From assembly GCA_028386065.3 (NCBI GenBank), contig JAKUCV010001597.1, forward strand, positions 19,522 through 83,521: a stretch of DNA of 64,000 bases, written 5' to 3'. Below the pieces are notes generated by a model. The model worked only from the letters and a program-made list of their open reading frames with translations. It did no database searches and was not told the origin of the DNA. This document shows, piece after piece, positions 20,656 to 31,903 of this stretch. The stretch's first letter is position 1, and every line of letters begins with the position of its first letter. The translations under genes and the position numbers were made by a program. The DNA comes from Turnera subulata (Eukaryota > Streptophyta > Magnoliopsida > Malpighiales > Passifloraceae).

Positions 20656-21845
20656 TGTGAACACCCAAATTTGACCCATGATTTATTCTATTATTTTAGG
20701 TTATGAATTTGTTTATGTCTTTAATTGATGAGATGATTTTATTGATCACATGAATATGTTTGTGATTTAATATAGTAGAATAAGGGTATTTTATTTGCTT
20801 ATTTCTTTTTATTTATTTTTGGCCCTTTGTTATTTGATTAATTTTGGGTTAGAGAAAAATATTAAGTTTGGGCTAATAAAATATGGATCCTCCAGTAATC
20901 TTGGCACATTTAAACACATGGTCTGCAGCTAAATTTAATTCTAATTTTCGTACAAATATAGGATTAAATATATATTTTGCCTATTTTGTGTTTTTATGGT
21001 AGTTTTGATAGAAAAGAGGAATAATTTGATGTGGGGTTGATAAAAAGGAAAAGTATTGGAAGCAAAATAGACTAATAAACGAAAAAAAAGCTTTCTATAT
21101 GTACATCGTCCAAAACAATGATTTTTATGAGCTGTAGGAAAAAAGAAATGGAAATAGAAATGGAAATAGGAAGAAAGAACGATGCCTCGAGACTTTATTC
21201 CAAGGATAAAAGATCTAATTGATAAAGAAAGCACCGTAAAGATCAATTAAGGAGATTTGATTTTGTGTCCATATAGTAAGAACTGCTTACTTTATGTCAT
21301 AATATGAGACAAAAGTTCGGAATCCACTTATGTATCCGTATGTCTACAAGTTTTTATTTTCGTGCTTATCCTAACTATTGGTTTAGTTTATGCGTGGCGA
21401 AAGGGAGCATTACAATGGTCTTAGCTCTTGAATATTCCGACACTAATAATGGAAAAAAAAAACAAATTGAGACAGTTATGAATTCCATTGAGATTTCCGT
21501 ACTTGAGCGTGCAAGGCCAATTTCAGTTATTTAAACTACATTGGAATATAACTTTAGGGTGTTTTCTAGGTCAGGAAATACTCTAGAAGGCGTGAAAACC
21601 AACTAGGAATCCGATTAGAGGAGAAAAAAGTAAGAAAAAATGAAAAATTGCACAGTCGGTGGCGGACATGGAAACAAGTCTGCTGCCACTGGCGGGCTTT
21701 GAGGGATGACCGCTAAGGCTATGACGGTCAATGGTCCCAGAATCTTTTTTTTTCCTTTTTTTCAATTCCTAGCCCATAACCGTCAGATTTAGGGGTTCAA
21801 TCTCGACCCTTGTATTATTAGGACGACCCCTTACCCCCTAAACAC

Positions 21846-21853
21846 TATAAATA
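21846..21853 (+). promoter_or_regulatory. TATA box of Tat 5' LTR
   Basis: TATAAATA in CACTATAAATAGACCCTCC, repeated at 42067-42074 in the 3' LTR; both are followed by ACACAC-rich sequence typical of a transcription start. Confidence 0.75.
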
Positions 21854-22499
21854 GACCCTCCAATACACACAAGAGGGACACACATTAGAATTATTCTCTA
21901 CACACCCATAAGCTTAGAGTGCTTGGAGAAATCCTTGTTTTTCTAGGATAAGAGGCAATAGAGGAGCTGATATTCTAGAGAAATCTCGTGAAGAGGAGTA
22001 GCAACAACCCAGTAGAAAGAGGAGAGCAAGAGGATTACAAGAAGGAGGCCAATCGGAGTAAATCGGTAGAGCAAAAAGTGCAAACCCAAGAGAAGCTTTC
22101 TTCCCTGCGCAATTGCGGGAAAATTGTGATATCTCGAGTTAAAGTTGTCGGATTGCTAAAAGAGAGATCTAGAACTTTGATGTTGACACTAGATGCTGAT
22201 TCGCTCTCCTTTAGTACCAGTTTTAGGTTGAATCGAGTCAATATTCTGTTGAGAAGCGGAAAGCTAACGAGAGCGAGAGGAGGGCTTTAAGAGGTAACCC
22301 TAACCCTTTAATTTGATTTTTGCTGCTATTGGGTTGCTGTGATGATATTGATGATGATGCTTTGACTGTCCTGTGAATTCAAGTTTAGAACTACGTGGCG
22401 TTGACCACGGTCACTCCGGTACGTAGGTAGTCTCCGTCTGAAAACGGGATGCAAGCCAAATTTGTTTTTTGTTTTATGTTGTGTTGTTGTGTGTTGTAC

Positions 22500-22720
22500 T
22501 GATGTTGTGACGTCACTGTGATGTTGATATTGCCGCTGTGATATTGATGTTGTTGTCATGATGTTGATATTACTATTATGATGTTGATGTTACTGTGATA
22601 CCGCTAGCTTGTGAGTTGTGTTATGTTGTTGCGATATTGTTATGATGTGGATGATATGGTTGTGATGTTAATGTTGTGGCTTTGATGTCGATGTCACTAT
22701 GGTAATGTTGATGTTACTGC
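22500..22720. repeat. low-complexity TGATGTTGA-type tandem repeat
   Basis: Diverged copies of 9-15 bp units such as GATGTTGAT and TGATATTGATGT. The same block is present in the 3' LTR at about 42720-42970. Confidence 0.75.
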
Positions 22721-23106
22721 ATCGTTTGCTGTGTTGTGTGTGTTGTGTGATGCCATGCAACAACTACGTGAGCTTTGAATCCGGTCAACGGGGTACATAG
22801 GTGGATTCTAGTGGTGGAATCTCAAGCTCAATTATGTGTTTATTTTTTGTTTTGTCTTTTATTTCCGTTTCGTTTGTTTGTGCATACGGCATACTTTGGT
22901 CTTCAATTGCACACGATTTCACCCCACCATGGGTGGGTGTCTAACACCTTCCCATCCGTGACGAACCCCCGAGTCCTACATCTTTGGAACGCTATGACCG
23001 GTTGCTGTGGGTAATGGATGTCAAGGTTTTTCTCTGAATTTTGTCTTTGATAAAATTCAGGTGGCGACTCCTTTGATTAAGTAAGGGATCAAATTAATTT
23101 TTGGTC

Positions 23107-23362
23107 AGATTAAAGCCTTTTTTCATCCTTGTGTTAGACCACAAAGTTGAAAGCCATCCTTGTATTGGTTTTGGTCTGTTTTCATCCCTCTGTCCATGGG
23201 TTTTGGCTTGTTTTTAGCCCTCTAAATAGGCCAAAAAGGCGAATACAAGGATGAAAATAAGATAAAATTCACAAATAGAGGGATTGAAACAAGCCAAAAT
23301 CTAATAGAGGGATGACTTCCAACTTTGAGGTCTAATACAAGGATGAAAAAACACTTTATTCC
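23107..23362. mobile_element. MULE-type MITE, 256 bp, in the Tat 5' LTR
   Basis: Terminal inverted repeats start AGATTAAAGCC on the left and GGAATAAAGTG on the right (reverse complement), both followed by TTTTTTCATCCTTGT and TTAGACC. The element is flanked by identical 10-bp direct repeats ATTTTTGGTC (23097-23106 and 23363-23372). The sister LTR at 43340-43370 lacks it and has a single copy of the target. Target duplications of 9-10 bp are typical of Mutator-like elements. It has no coding capacity. Confidence 0.88.
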
Positions 23363-23385
23363 ATTTTTGGTCGGGTCCTCACAGT

Positions 23386-23402
23386 TGGCAACTCCACTTG
23401 GG
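23386..23402 (+). promoter_or_regulatory. candidate primer-binding site of Tat-type element
   Basis: TGGCAACTCCACTTGGG follows the LTR end by two bases. It resembles the TGGCGACTCC.CTGGGG site of Tat/Ogre elements as I remember it (tRNA-Arg primer); this was not checked against a tRNA. Confidence 0.6.
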
Positions 23403-24944
23403 ACTTAGAGGGTTCAAGAAATTATGTGCAATTGTTGATTACTGTATGCTTCTCTGTTTGTCATATGCGTGCATTGAATTCATGAATTATGTGTGAAGCT
23501 TCTACCTTAAGAGGGTACGGGGAACCTAGTCCGTTACATACCGTCATACGGGGTTATCGGCTAGAGTGAACCTATTTCTCGCCATTTAGAGATGATAGGG
23601 GTTAATAGTCCAATGACCTCATGCGGCGCACTACGTCACATGTGAATAGGCCAAACTACCCCTTAGCGATGGTCTTTTAGCCCCCAACCAACATCTACCA
23701 TGAGCATCTCATGCGTAATTAATCATTAATTGGTACGTGCGTTTATATGTTTGTGCGTCGTATGTGTTTTGTTGTTTTGGATCTAAATTTCATACATGCA
23801 TTACTGGTAAGAGAAGAAAAGAGAGTGTCATCTCCATGGTTTTGATCAGTCAAAGATTAACAATAACCCAAGTTGCAAGAAGTTTTCCATTAATTAAATA
23901 ATCTTTGTCCAAAAAGAACCTCGTATACCCGCCTTTTTTTACTCCATAAATTCGAACATAGGATTTCATCTTGATAACATATTTGCATGGTTTTTGAAAA
24001 TTGATGCATAGAGCCGGAAATCAACCCAATACCACACCTTCTTGAAATAGTAACCCTTTCTTTGATGATGGCCCAACCGTTGAACCAACCCCACGAGATC
24101 TTGAAATTCCACTTCCTTATTTGACAGTGAACCATGTGCAATAGTTGTGGCAAGCGTACTAGGAGTGTTGACAACGATGGTGTGACTCCGAAAAAACCCC
24201 AATGAAGGGAGAACGTACTTACCACCAAGAAAAGGAAGAACAACTTCGACTTCAGACTATGATGGATAAATTGGAAGCAATAGTTCTCCAGGGAATCGTG
24301 GTTGATGATGAATATGCCCTAATGATAATGGGGCAATTCCGAGAGGTGATGGGGCAATACATTGTAGTTGAAGACATAATAAGGGAACTCCATTTCAAAC
24401 ATGCCATTCACCACCAAAGATATACTAAGTGACTGAAGAATTCAATGACTATGTGCAAGCTATAGAAGAGAGTGGTGGTTTGGAGACTGATGAACAGACG
24501 GACTAAGAGGATGCCATGAACACCGAAGAAAGAGAGAATGGGCCAGAAAATGATGATGACATGCTTATAGTTGAGGTTCATGAAGATTACCCAAACGAGG
24601 TCATTACCACCAGGACCACAAAGAAAGCTCGTACATCCAAGGAAGAATGAGTGCGGGACGGGATTTAATGTGGGAAAGAATAGGAGCTGTTAACCATAGG
24701 ATCGATTCAAGTGTCTTGTTTCTCCCCTCGAGGGCTTTCTTGTTTATTTTCAAAGTCACTTCAATAAAGGTCCTTCATCTTTTTTACGATATGGCATATT
24801 GTAAAAATGAACTACGTAGACCGTATGCAGTGGAAATGAAAAAAGTATTCTCTCCAAGATGTTTAAAGCGGCCTAACTTGTGAAATTATCCTTCTTAAAA
24901 AAAAAGGGGGAAAGAAAAATAAGGAAAAAAAAAAAGAACAAAAG
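23403..24944 (+). other. Tat-type leader and remnant of a sense reading frame
   Basis: 23403-23820 is leader with the GAGGGTACGGGGAACCTAGTCCG block that follows the primer site in elements of this type. 24202-24432 is open (coiled-coil-like, rich in Glu, Gln and Met, no domain I recognise). A further acidic stretch, EEFNDYVQAIEESGGLETDE...DDDMLIVEVHEDYPNEVITTRTTKKARTSKEE, ends at a stop near 24649 after one internal stop. The acidic tail looks like the C-terminal end of a retrotransposon polyprotein, but no gag, RT or integrase motif is present. The region ends in an A/G-rich tract (24895-24944). Confidence 0.5.
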
Positions 24945-26736
24945 TGTGAGTACTCGACCCAAAATTTAATAGGCCAACTCACCACCTTTTTCTTGACCGT
25001 CATCTACATCTTTGGAGTCACCAGCCGAATTTTATTATTGGGAAAAATTCAGAGAAAATCTTCCTTAGGCAAAATTCAGGGAAAACCTTCCTTAGGCAAC
25101 CAATGACTCCTTAAGGCAATCGATGAGCGAACCAAAGATGTGGACCCAGGGGTTTGTTACGAAAGGAAAGGTGTTAGGCACCCATTCATGTTAGGGCAAG
25201 ATCATGTGAAATTAGAGATCAACATATGCCAATGCACAACAACACAAACAATAGAAACAAACAAAATTGAAAGACAAAACAAAAAATAAATAAAGAATGA
25301 GCTTGCATTTCTACCACTAGAAACTGCCTACGTACCCCCTGTTAATGGGTTCAAAGCTCACGTAGTTCTTCACATGCATCACAGAACAATCACATCATCA
25401 GCAACAATGAATTAAGAGAATTAGAACGAGTTACCTCTTAAAGCTCTCCTCTTGCTCCTAGTTGCTTACCACTTCTTAGCAGAATTTTGACTGAAATTCA
25501 ATGGGTAATTCGATGTAGAAGGAGGCCAAACTGGTGTTTGGCGTCAACAGAAAAGTTGTAGATCTACTTCTTAGCTTTACAGGGAGTCTATAAAGGCAAC
25601 AAACCGACATCTACAGCTCCAGATATTGCGATTCTTCCAGGACTGCCTGCACAGGAATCCTCTACTCGGGTTTGAAGCTTTCCTTCACCGATTTGCCTTG
25701 ATCCGCCTCCTTCTTCTTCTTCTCTTGCTCTTCTCTTGCTACTTCCTTCTTGCTACTCATCTCTACAAAACTCCTCTAGAATTTTAACCCTTGAAAGGGT
25801 TCCTAAGCTTGGAATTAGAGAATTATTCCAAGCACCTAAGCTTATGTGTGTATAGAGGGGGAAGAGATAAATTGTGTGTGAATGAGGGTGAATGGAGGGT
25901 CCTATTTGTAGTGTTCAGGGGGTCTTGACGTGGTGTTGATCTAAGGGTTGGGATTGAATCCCTAGATCCAACAGTAGATACCCAGAATCAAGAGAACATG
26001 AAAAATCTGGAAAACCGCCGAAACTGGGAGCGATGCCCGCCAAGCACCGGCGGTCCACTCGCAACGACCACCAGGTGCTGGCGGTCATGTCTCCATGTCC
26101 ATCAGCACCTTTTTCCAAATTTTTTCTTTCCTTTTCGGTTTTGATCCTCATTATTCCGGTCCAACTTGATTCCCACGCCGTTCCTAATCAGTTTTTTGCA
26201 TGTTTTAAGCTCCAGAAAACCTCCTAACTTGTAGCCTAGCCCCACCTTTTTTCCTATTTTCTTTTCTTTCTCTCCACTCCACTCTAATTACCATAAGTCA
26301 CCAAAAACAATTTAGGGAATAAATTAATCCAAATTTTGGACGAAAATTCAAATTAAAAGACCTCTAGGTTCAGTGTTTTTTATGGGCTAAAACTGCTGAA
26401 GGGTCCCTATTTCATTGATCCAGGCTCCTAATTTATTTTAAACCCAAAATCATCTCAAAAGGATTCAAAAGTAAAATAAAAGCCTAAAATAATAAAACAC
26501 TTATATTTTTATTCAAATCAGACCTTAAATATATTTAATCTCATAATTAAATCATCTCAATAATTCCAAGCTAAATACACAAAAATCTAAAAATAATAAA
26601 AATATTAATATTTCACTAAATTAAATCATAAACACATTTCATCCTAGGATCAAATCATCTCATTAATCCACAGATAAAAACACATATATAATCCAATTAA
26701 GTGAAATATCATAGGGTCAAATTTGGGGTGTTCACA
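24945..26736 (-). repeat. inverted solo LTR of the Tat-type family
   Basis: On the minus strand it runs from TGTGAACACCCCAAATTTGACC (26736) to GGGTCGAGTACTCACA (24945), with the family's AAGAGGTAAC, GGGGTACGTAGGCAG and AACACCTTTCC blocks in order. It sits inside an A-rich purine tract that continues on both sides. Flanking bases are too A-rich to judge a target duplication. No internal element sequence accompanies it, so it is called a solo LTR. Confidence 0.85.
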
Positions 26737-27320
26737 AAAAAAAAAGGGAAAAAGTAGAAAAAAAGAAGGGAGGAAATTCGCAATCACTGTGCCATTAACA
26801 GATATTCTTGGGGAAAAGTACCTTTTTGAGTTTGCACTTAGGATTTTTTCGTTGGTGCGTAGGTAACTCGGAAATGAGCCTGGTCTATTTAATATTGGTT
26901 CTTTGGCTAGTGCGATTAGGGGTGTTGAAGTTTAAGATTGTGTCATAGAGGTCCGTTTATTTATGTCGAAGCATTCCGATACAGTCATCTGGCAGTTGAA
27001 TCTATCACTATTGTATTGAGTTGCTATTTGGTAGAGGGGAATCAAACATTTCGAAGGCGTACCGGTTATTCAGGATTTTTTCACGGGAGACTAATGGTTT
27101 CAAGACTCACACTTGTTTTCGAGAAGACGAACCATACCAGCATGATTCCCGGCTCAAATGATTTTTTAAAAATTGCATACATGGTTGCATCATTTAGAGA
27201 ACATTAGCATACATGCGTAAAAAGGGTAAAAGATACCCAAAAAAAAACATACATGAAGGTCTAGGATATGCATACATCATGAAAAAATGCCCAAAAAAAA
27301 AAAGAGGAGAAAACCATCAA
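26737..27320 (+). other. Tat-type internal region, no recognised gene
   Basis: A-rich start continuing the tract left of the solo LTR, then about 500 bp without stop-free frames above 90 codons. The frame at 26938-27207 has no motif I recognise. Confidence 0.4.
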
Positions 27321-29110
27321 TCACCGGCTGCGCCTCTTCTTCTTCTGAAGTTGACGACCGGGGGGAGCAGTCTCTTGAACAGTGGCTTCGGAATCATCTG
27401 CCGTAGAATCTGCAAGCTGAATCTCTGGCTGAGGGACAACGGGAGGCGTCGGCTGCCTATGGAGAAGAGAATCCTGAGGTACCCGAGTGGGAGGAGTGCA
27501 TTGGATTCCGGCTCTGCAAGACACCATCATTCGCATACGAGCAGCCTGGGCCGCTAAGGTCGCCTTAGCCCGACCAACGGCCCTCTAAAGAAGAGACACC
27601 TCAGACATCGGAACCTGAAAAAGTGCGAAAGGATGGTTAGACTCAGCAAATGCGGAAGAGGCGATTTGGTAAAAAAGTGGGGTTTTTACCTGAGTAACGT
27701 CAGAAGAGAGAGACGGGAAGCCATCGGGAACATCCTAAGAAAAGGGGTTTTCTTGAAGCTAGTACTCATCATTATAAGTCCGGTAAAACTCCTCATTTGG
27801 TGGAAGAATAGGACCCGATGTGGAAGATGACGCTCCAGATCTCCTCCCAGTATGTGAGCCCCGTCAAGGCAGATCGACACTCGTAACCGACTCACCACCA
27901 CCGGCAGGGCCCAGCAATGAAGGCATTAGGTATCCGGTAACAAAAGACGGGTAGTCGCCCCCATCCATGATCAGCTGCTCAATATGCCAACCCATACAAT
28001 CTAACTCAGAGACATCGTCCCTGCTCTTTACAGTCCACATGGAGACTGGCGGGAAAGAGGGGACTCGAGGCTCGCGAAGGATCTATAAACAGACGTGCTC
28101 CCCTAGATACTAAGTGTACATACCGGGGTATCCAATTAGGCATCAGCGACAATCCATTGCAAGGGCTAAGGCTCCAGCTCTCCCTAACTTGTGGTGAAGA
28201 TCGACAAAGGCAGTGAGTCGGTTCTAGAAGAGTATAGATGTATAAGCAAAATGACGGGACTTGAAGAGAGGACGCGTAGGATAAAGGAGGTAGGTAGCTG
28301 ATCGGGTGAAGTAATCCGCTCAAGGAAATGGCGAACATGGATGCGATCATGAGCATGCAATCTACCTTGACGAAACTGAGATGTCCACCGAAGGACTACC
28401 GGCCATTTATTGGGAATCTGTGCTCGGTCCAAAACGGACAACAGGAGGAACTCCATGCCCCAGATCTACAAAGTTGAAATGGTTAGATAGTGAGTGGACT
28501 CGAGAGGAATTAAAAGAAAGAAAAGAGGTGAGAAGTGTACCTCCAGGCTGAACTAGGAAAATGATTAGAAATGCGTCGGGAAAAACAACTCATCTCTCGA
28601 TATGCCCGCGCAAGGCCAACTGAGTCCTAGTTAATCAAAGGACCACTCAGGTCCTCCAGAGAAGCCAGTAAGTCTGTCCAGACCCACTCGTTCCCAGATG
28701 CAAAGATGGACCTATTGAGACTCGCCAAGATCAAACCCCGTGCTTGCTGCTCGACTGTACCTGGAAAGGTCGTTGATAATAGCTACCTCTGTAACCACAA
28801 TGGAGAAACCTCGCCGACACGATCCTTAATCCAGATCAGCGTAATGCCCAGGAGCTCCTCAAACCAGTCTATACCGAGATCCTAATCAAGAACAACTAGC
28901 GTGTCTTGGACTAGCAATCTGATAATGTGGGAGTAATCGAAGGGGGTCATCGTCATCTCCCCGCACGGTAGATGGAAGGTATTGGTGGTATCCCACCATC
29001 TCTCCCCAAGAGCCAAGATGGCCTGAAGGTGAACTCTATCACTCTGGAAGGTCTGGAGGAAATCTCAGAGTCCAAACCGTACAATGATTTCCTGCACCCC
29101 AGCATCGCCC
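27321..29110 (-). pseudogene. antisense plant-mobile-domain (PMD) gene inside the Tat-type element
   Basis: Read on the minus strand from about 29100: AGVQEIIVRFG, then after a stop DFLQTFQSDRVHLQAILALGERWWD, the PMD signature TNTFHLPCGEMTMTPFD, YSHIIRLLVQD, then DWFEELLGI, LWLQR and ARGLILASLNRSIFAS...VWTDLLASLEDL. These match the order of the plant mobile domain (aminotransferase-like PMD family), found in host genes and in transposons. Stops interrupt it at about 29060, 28885, 28775 and 28630. The C-terminal part (27536-27321) is Pro/Gln-rich and ends in a basic KKKRRSR. Its function in retrotransposons is unknown. Antisense extra genes before the 3' LTR are known in the Tat lineage. Confidence 0.8.
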
Positions 29111-29410
29111 GTCATATACTCTAAAATTGTAGATCGAGCCTTGGCTCCACTATGGTTCCGACTCTTATCCTTAACCTGTGTAGATGCCTCCAAAAACATT
29201 AATACTCACTCTAAACCGGGCCAAACCAGACCAAACCAACTTCACAATCATGTAGACATGCATCATGAGAATAGATTTGCACAAAAACCATACATTTCAG
29301 CAATATAATAACATTTTATTTGCAGATCAAAACGCAAGAAATTCATAAAGCCCGGCCCGATGAAACTCAAAATTGACCAATATTGGCACAAGCCCATCAA
29401 CATTCATCCA

Positions 29411-30060
29411 TTATACAACACACTTGTGCAATCCAAACATCAAAATACTAGCCCAATCATCCAAATTATCAATTTTCACTAAGAACCCTAAACCCCCAAT
29501 TGGGAATTTCATCAATTCAACAATTCTTGGGTCTAATCTAGCAAATAAACATATGGAAAAGCATTGTAGGCATACTAAGATCATTTCCAAACAATCAAAC
29601 ACAACAAATATGGCATAAATTTGGACTAATTGGGCAAAAAACTCAAAACAAATTGAAACCATGATCTGAGTAGTTTTAGTTGATGGAAATTTCTTACTTG
29701 CACAGTGTCTATCAGAGGATTTGAGCAATAACGCCGGATTCTCCTCTGGATTTGATTTTAGGTGATACCTCCTCATGGTGTTTTCTTACGATTTGAGAGA
29801 GTATGAGGAAGATGAGGCCATGGAGATGATTCATAATAGTTTGGGGGTGGATTGTGAGTCAAATGAGAGATGAGAGAAAATTGATAGAGTTTGGAGTGTT
29901 TGGGATGAAATGAGAGAGAAAAAGGGTTTTGGGGGTTTTAAAATCGGGCTGGAACACAGCGGACATGTTGAGAAGACTGCCAGGACTCGGCGATCATCTA
30001 GACATGACCGCCAGCTTCGGCGACTTCCAGACATGACCTCCAGCTCCCAGTATCGATTTT
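29411..30060 (-). other. putative promoter and 5' region of the antisense PMD gene
   Basis: Minus-strand reading from 30060 shows GC-rich boxes (GGTCATGTCTGG, GGCGGTCATGTC) like those in the Tat LTRs, then a TTTTAAAACCCCC AT-rich stretch, pyrimidine-rich TCTCTCTCATTTC, and ATG codons at about 29833 and 29776. A 121-codon frame follows (29776-29411) with no recognised domain. That this drives the PMD gene is inference from position and composition. Confidence 0.45.
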
Positions 30061-30227
30061 GTTCTTCATTCTGCGACTCCCATGCCCCGGAGTAACTTTT
30101 TCAAAGGAAAATTAGTGCATGCATATTTTTGGGATCTAGGATGATAAAACACTATGATTGAGTGTCTTGATTTTGAAAATAGGTACGTGAGGCCCGCCGA
30201 GCCTGAAAATTTTTTTAAGAAAATAAA

Positions 30228-30575
30228 AAGGGGCATGCTATCCCATATTTTGAATGAGATCTTTCCAGGGTATGGGACCCCTACAATTTGAGTTTTCAGG
30301 ACATGCTATCCCTTCATGAGATTTGGTTTTCCAGAAAAGGCATGGCGAGCCCACACCAGATGTGATTTTTTAGGGGCATGCTACCCCTTCTGCATGATTT
30401 GATTTCTCGGGGCATACTACCCCATTTGTGTGATTTTTTTCGGGATATGCTACCCCACTATGTTCGAACCGATTTCTCAGGACATGCTACCCCATGATTT
30501 GAGATGATCTTTTCTTAGGGACTTGCTACCCTGTGTTTCGAATTGATACTTCCTAGGGCATGCTACCCCATCAAA
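30228..30575. repeat. minisatellite with GGGCATGCTACCCC core
   Basis: Eight diverged copies of the partly palindromic core GGGCATGCTACCCC, 36-75 bp apart, separated by TGATTT-rich spacers. Located in the 3' untranslated part of the Tat-type element. Confidence 0.85.
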
Positions 30576-30744
30576 TCGATATTTTCAAAGCCCAGCTGTT
30601 GAGCTGATGACTCATGCGAAGACGTGGCATACCTTGGGCTGGAACACCGCATGATTCGAAGAATTCCTTTTCCCAGTGACGCTGAGATAGACTTCCAGGA
30701 TGAGATTCCCCGCATTATCCAAGTCTAGTCGGTAACTAGTTAAT

Positions 30745-31545
30745 GTATAGGTTAATGGTTAGGGTCGGTACACCCTTTCCTAACACCGTGATGACCAGAT
30801 CATGAGTTGAGATAGGTTACGGGTTAGGATTCAAACGTCCTTTTCTACACCAAGCTTTCCAGTATAGGTTACGGGTTAGGTGTGTCCTTTCCTACACCGA
30901 GCTTTCTAGAATAGGTTACGGATTAGGCGTGTCCTTTCCTACACTGAGCTTTCCAGAATAGGTTATGGGGTTAGGGTTTAGAATATCCTTTCCTACACCG
31001 AGATGTTGAGATAAGTTATGGGTTAAGAGTTTGAGCGTCCTTTTGAGCTGTCTAGAATAGGTTACGGGTTAGCCGTTTCATTTCCTATACAAAGATATCC
31101 AGAATAGGTTACGGGTCAGACGTGTCCTTTCCTACACCAAGATATCCAAAATAGGTCACGGGGTTAGGGTCTAAAATGTCCTTTCCTACACTGAGATGTT
31201 GAGATGAGTTACGGGTTAATATTCTGACTATCCCTTCTAGTATCGAGCGTCTAGAATAGGTTACGGGTGAGGCGTGTCCTTTCCTACACCGAGTCAAGTT
31301 ATCTAGAATAGGTTACAAGTTAGGCGTGTCCTTTCCTACACCGAGTTGAGTTGAGAATTATAAGTTATGGGTTAGGTGTGTCCTTTCCTACATCCTGAAG
31401 TTTAGGTTACGGGAAAGGGTTTTTGAACACTCTTTCCTACACCGAGTCGATCAGTTTAGGTTAAGAGATGAGGTATGAAGCACCTCCTTCTACATCAAAA
31501 TCAGGTTAAAAGTCAGGGTTTGTACACCCTTTCATAACACCGAGT
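30745..31545. repeat. minisatellite with AATAGGTTACGGGTTAGG unit
   Basis: About fifteen diverged tandem copies of a 45-60 bp unit: AATAGGTTACGGGTTAGG, then CGTGTCCTTTCCTACACC, then GAG plus a variable spacer such as CTTTCCAG or ATATCC. It lies just before the 3' LTR. Hypervariable 3' regions of Tat-lineage elements are a known source of satellite repeats. Confidence 0.9.
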
Positions 31546-31776
31546 CCAATCGTGAGGCGATGATCCCTCCCTAGTGGAGTACCATCCCTAACGTATACTT
31601 AGGGATAAGATGATTCCCTATTCCCCAGTGGAATAATCCCGGAACATGAAATATTCCAACCCTAGAGTATATATGTCAAGCATCAGCATCAGTGGTAGCA
31701 AACTCCTCCAAATTTGGTTGTTCTTCTTTTCGTTGGTTCGTCTTCAGTTTTCTAAAGTCTTACCAGTGAGGGGATC

Positions 31777-31903
31777 TGTGAACATCTAAATTTGACCCAT
31801 GATTTATTCTATTATTTTAAGTTATGAATTTGTTTATGTCTTTAATTGATGAGATGATTTGATTGATGGCATGAATATGTTTGTGATTTAATGTAGTAGA
31901 ATA
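31777..31903 (+). repeat. 3' LTR of Tat-type element, first part
   Basis: Starts TGTGAACATCTAAATTTGACCC after the purine-rich GTGAGGGGA and matches 20656-20783 closely until the Sirevirus inserts after GAATA. The rest continues at 41446. Confidence 0.88.

Larger units (their letters stand above)
20656..23383 (+). repeat. 5' LTR of Tat-type element
   Basis: 2728 bp including a 256-bp MITE (23107-23362). Starts TGTGAACACCC and ends GGGTCCTCACA. It contains a GC-rich hairpin block (21655-21740), the TATA box at 21846 and a TGATGTTGA-type tandem repeat at about 22500-22720. Confidence 0.85.

Noticed and set aside
22326..22559. Minus-strand frame in the TGATGTTGA repeat of the Tat LTR
   Set aside because: Low-complexity sequence; it is repeated in the sister LTR only because LTRs are copies.
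23890..24243. 117-codon minus-strand frame in the Tat-type interior
   Set aside because: No motif, and it overlaps a second minus-strand frame; the sense-strand acidic frame fits the element better.
30960..30985. Telomere-like GGGTTAGGGTTTAG in the Tat minisatellite
   Set aside because: It resembles the plant telomere unit for only about two repeats and is one variant of the GGTTACGGGTTAGG minisatellite; not an interstitial telomere.
30228..31545. Regular repeats that might suggest a CRISPR array
   Set aside because: This is plant DNA; units vary in length and sequence and spacers are related to each other. They are minisatellites.
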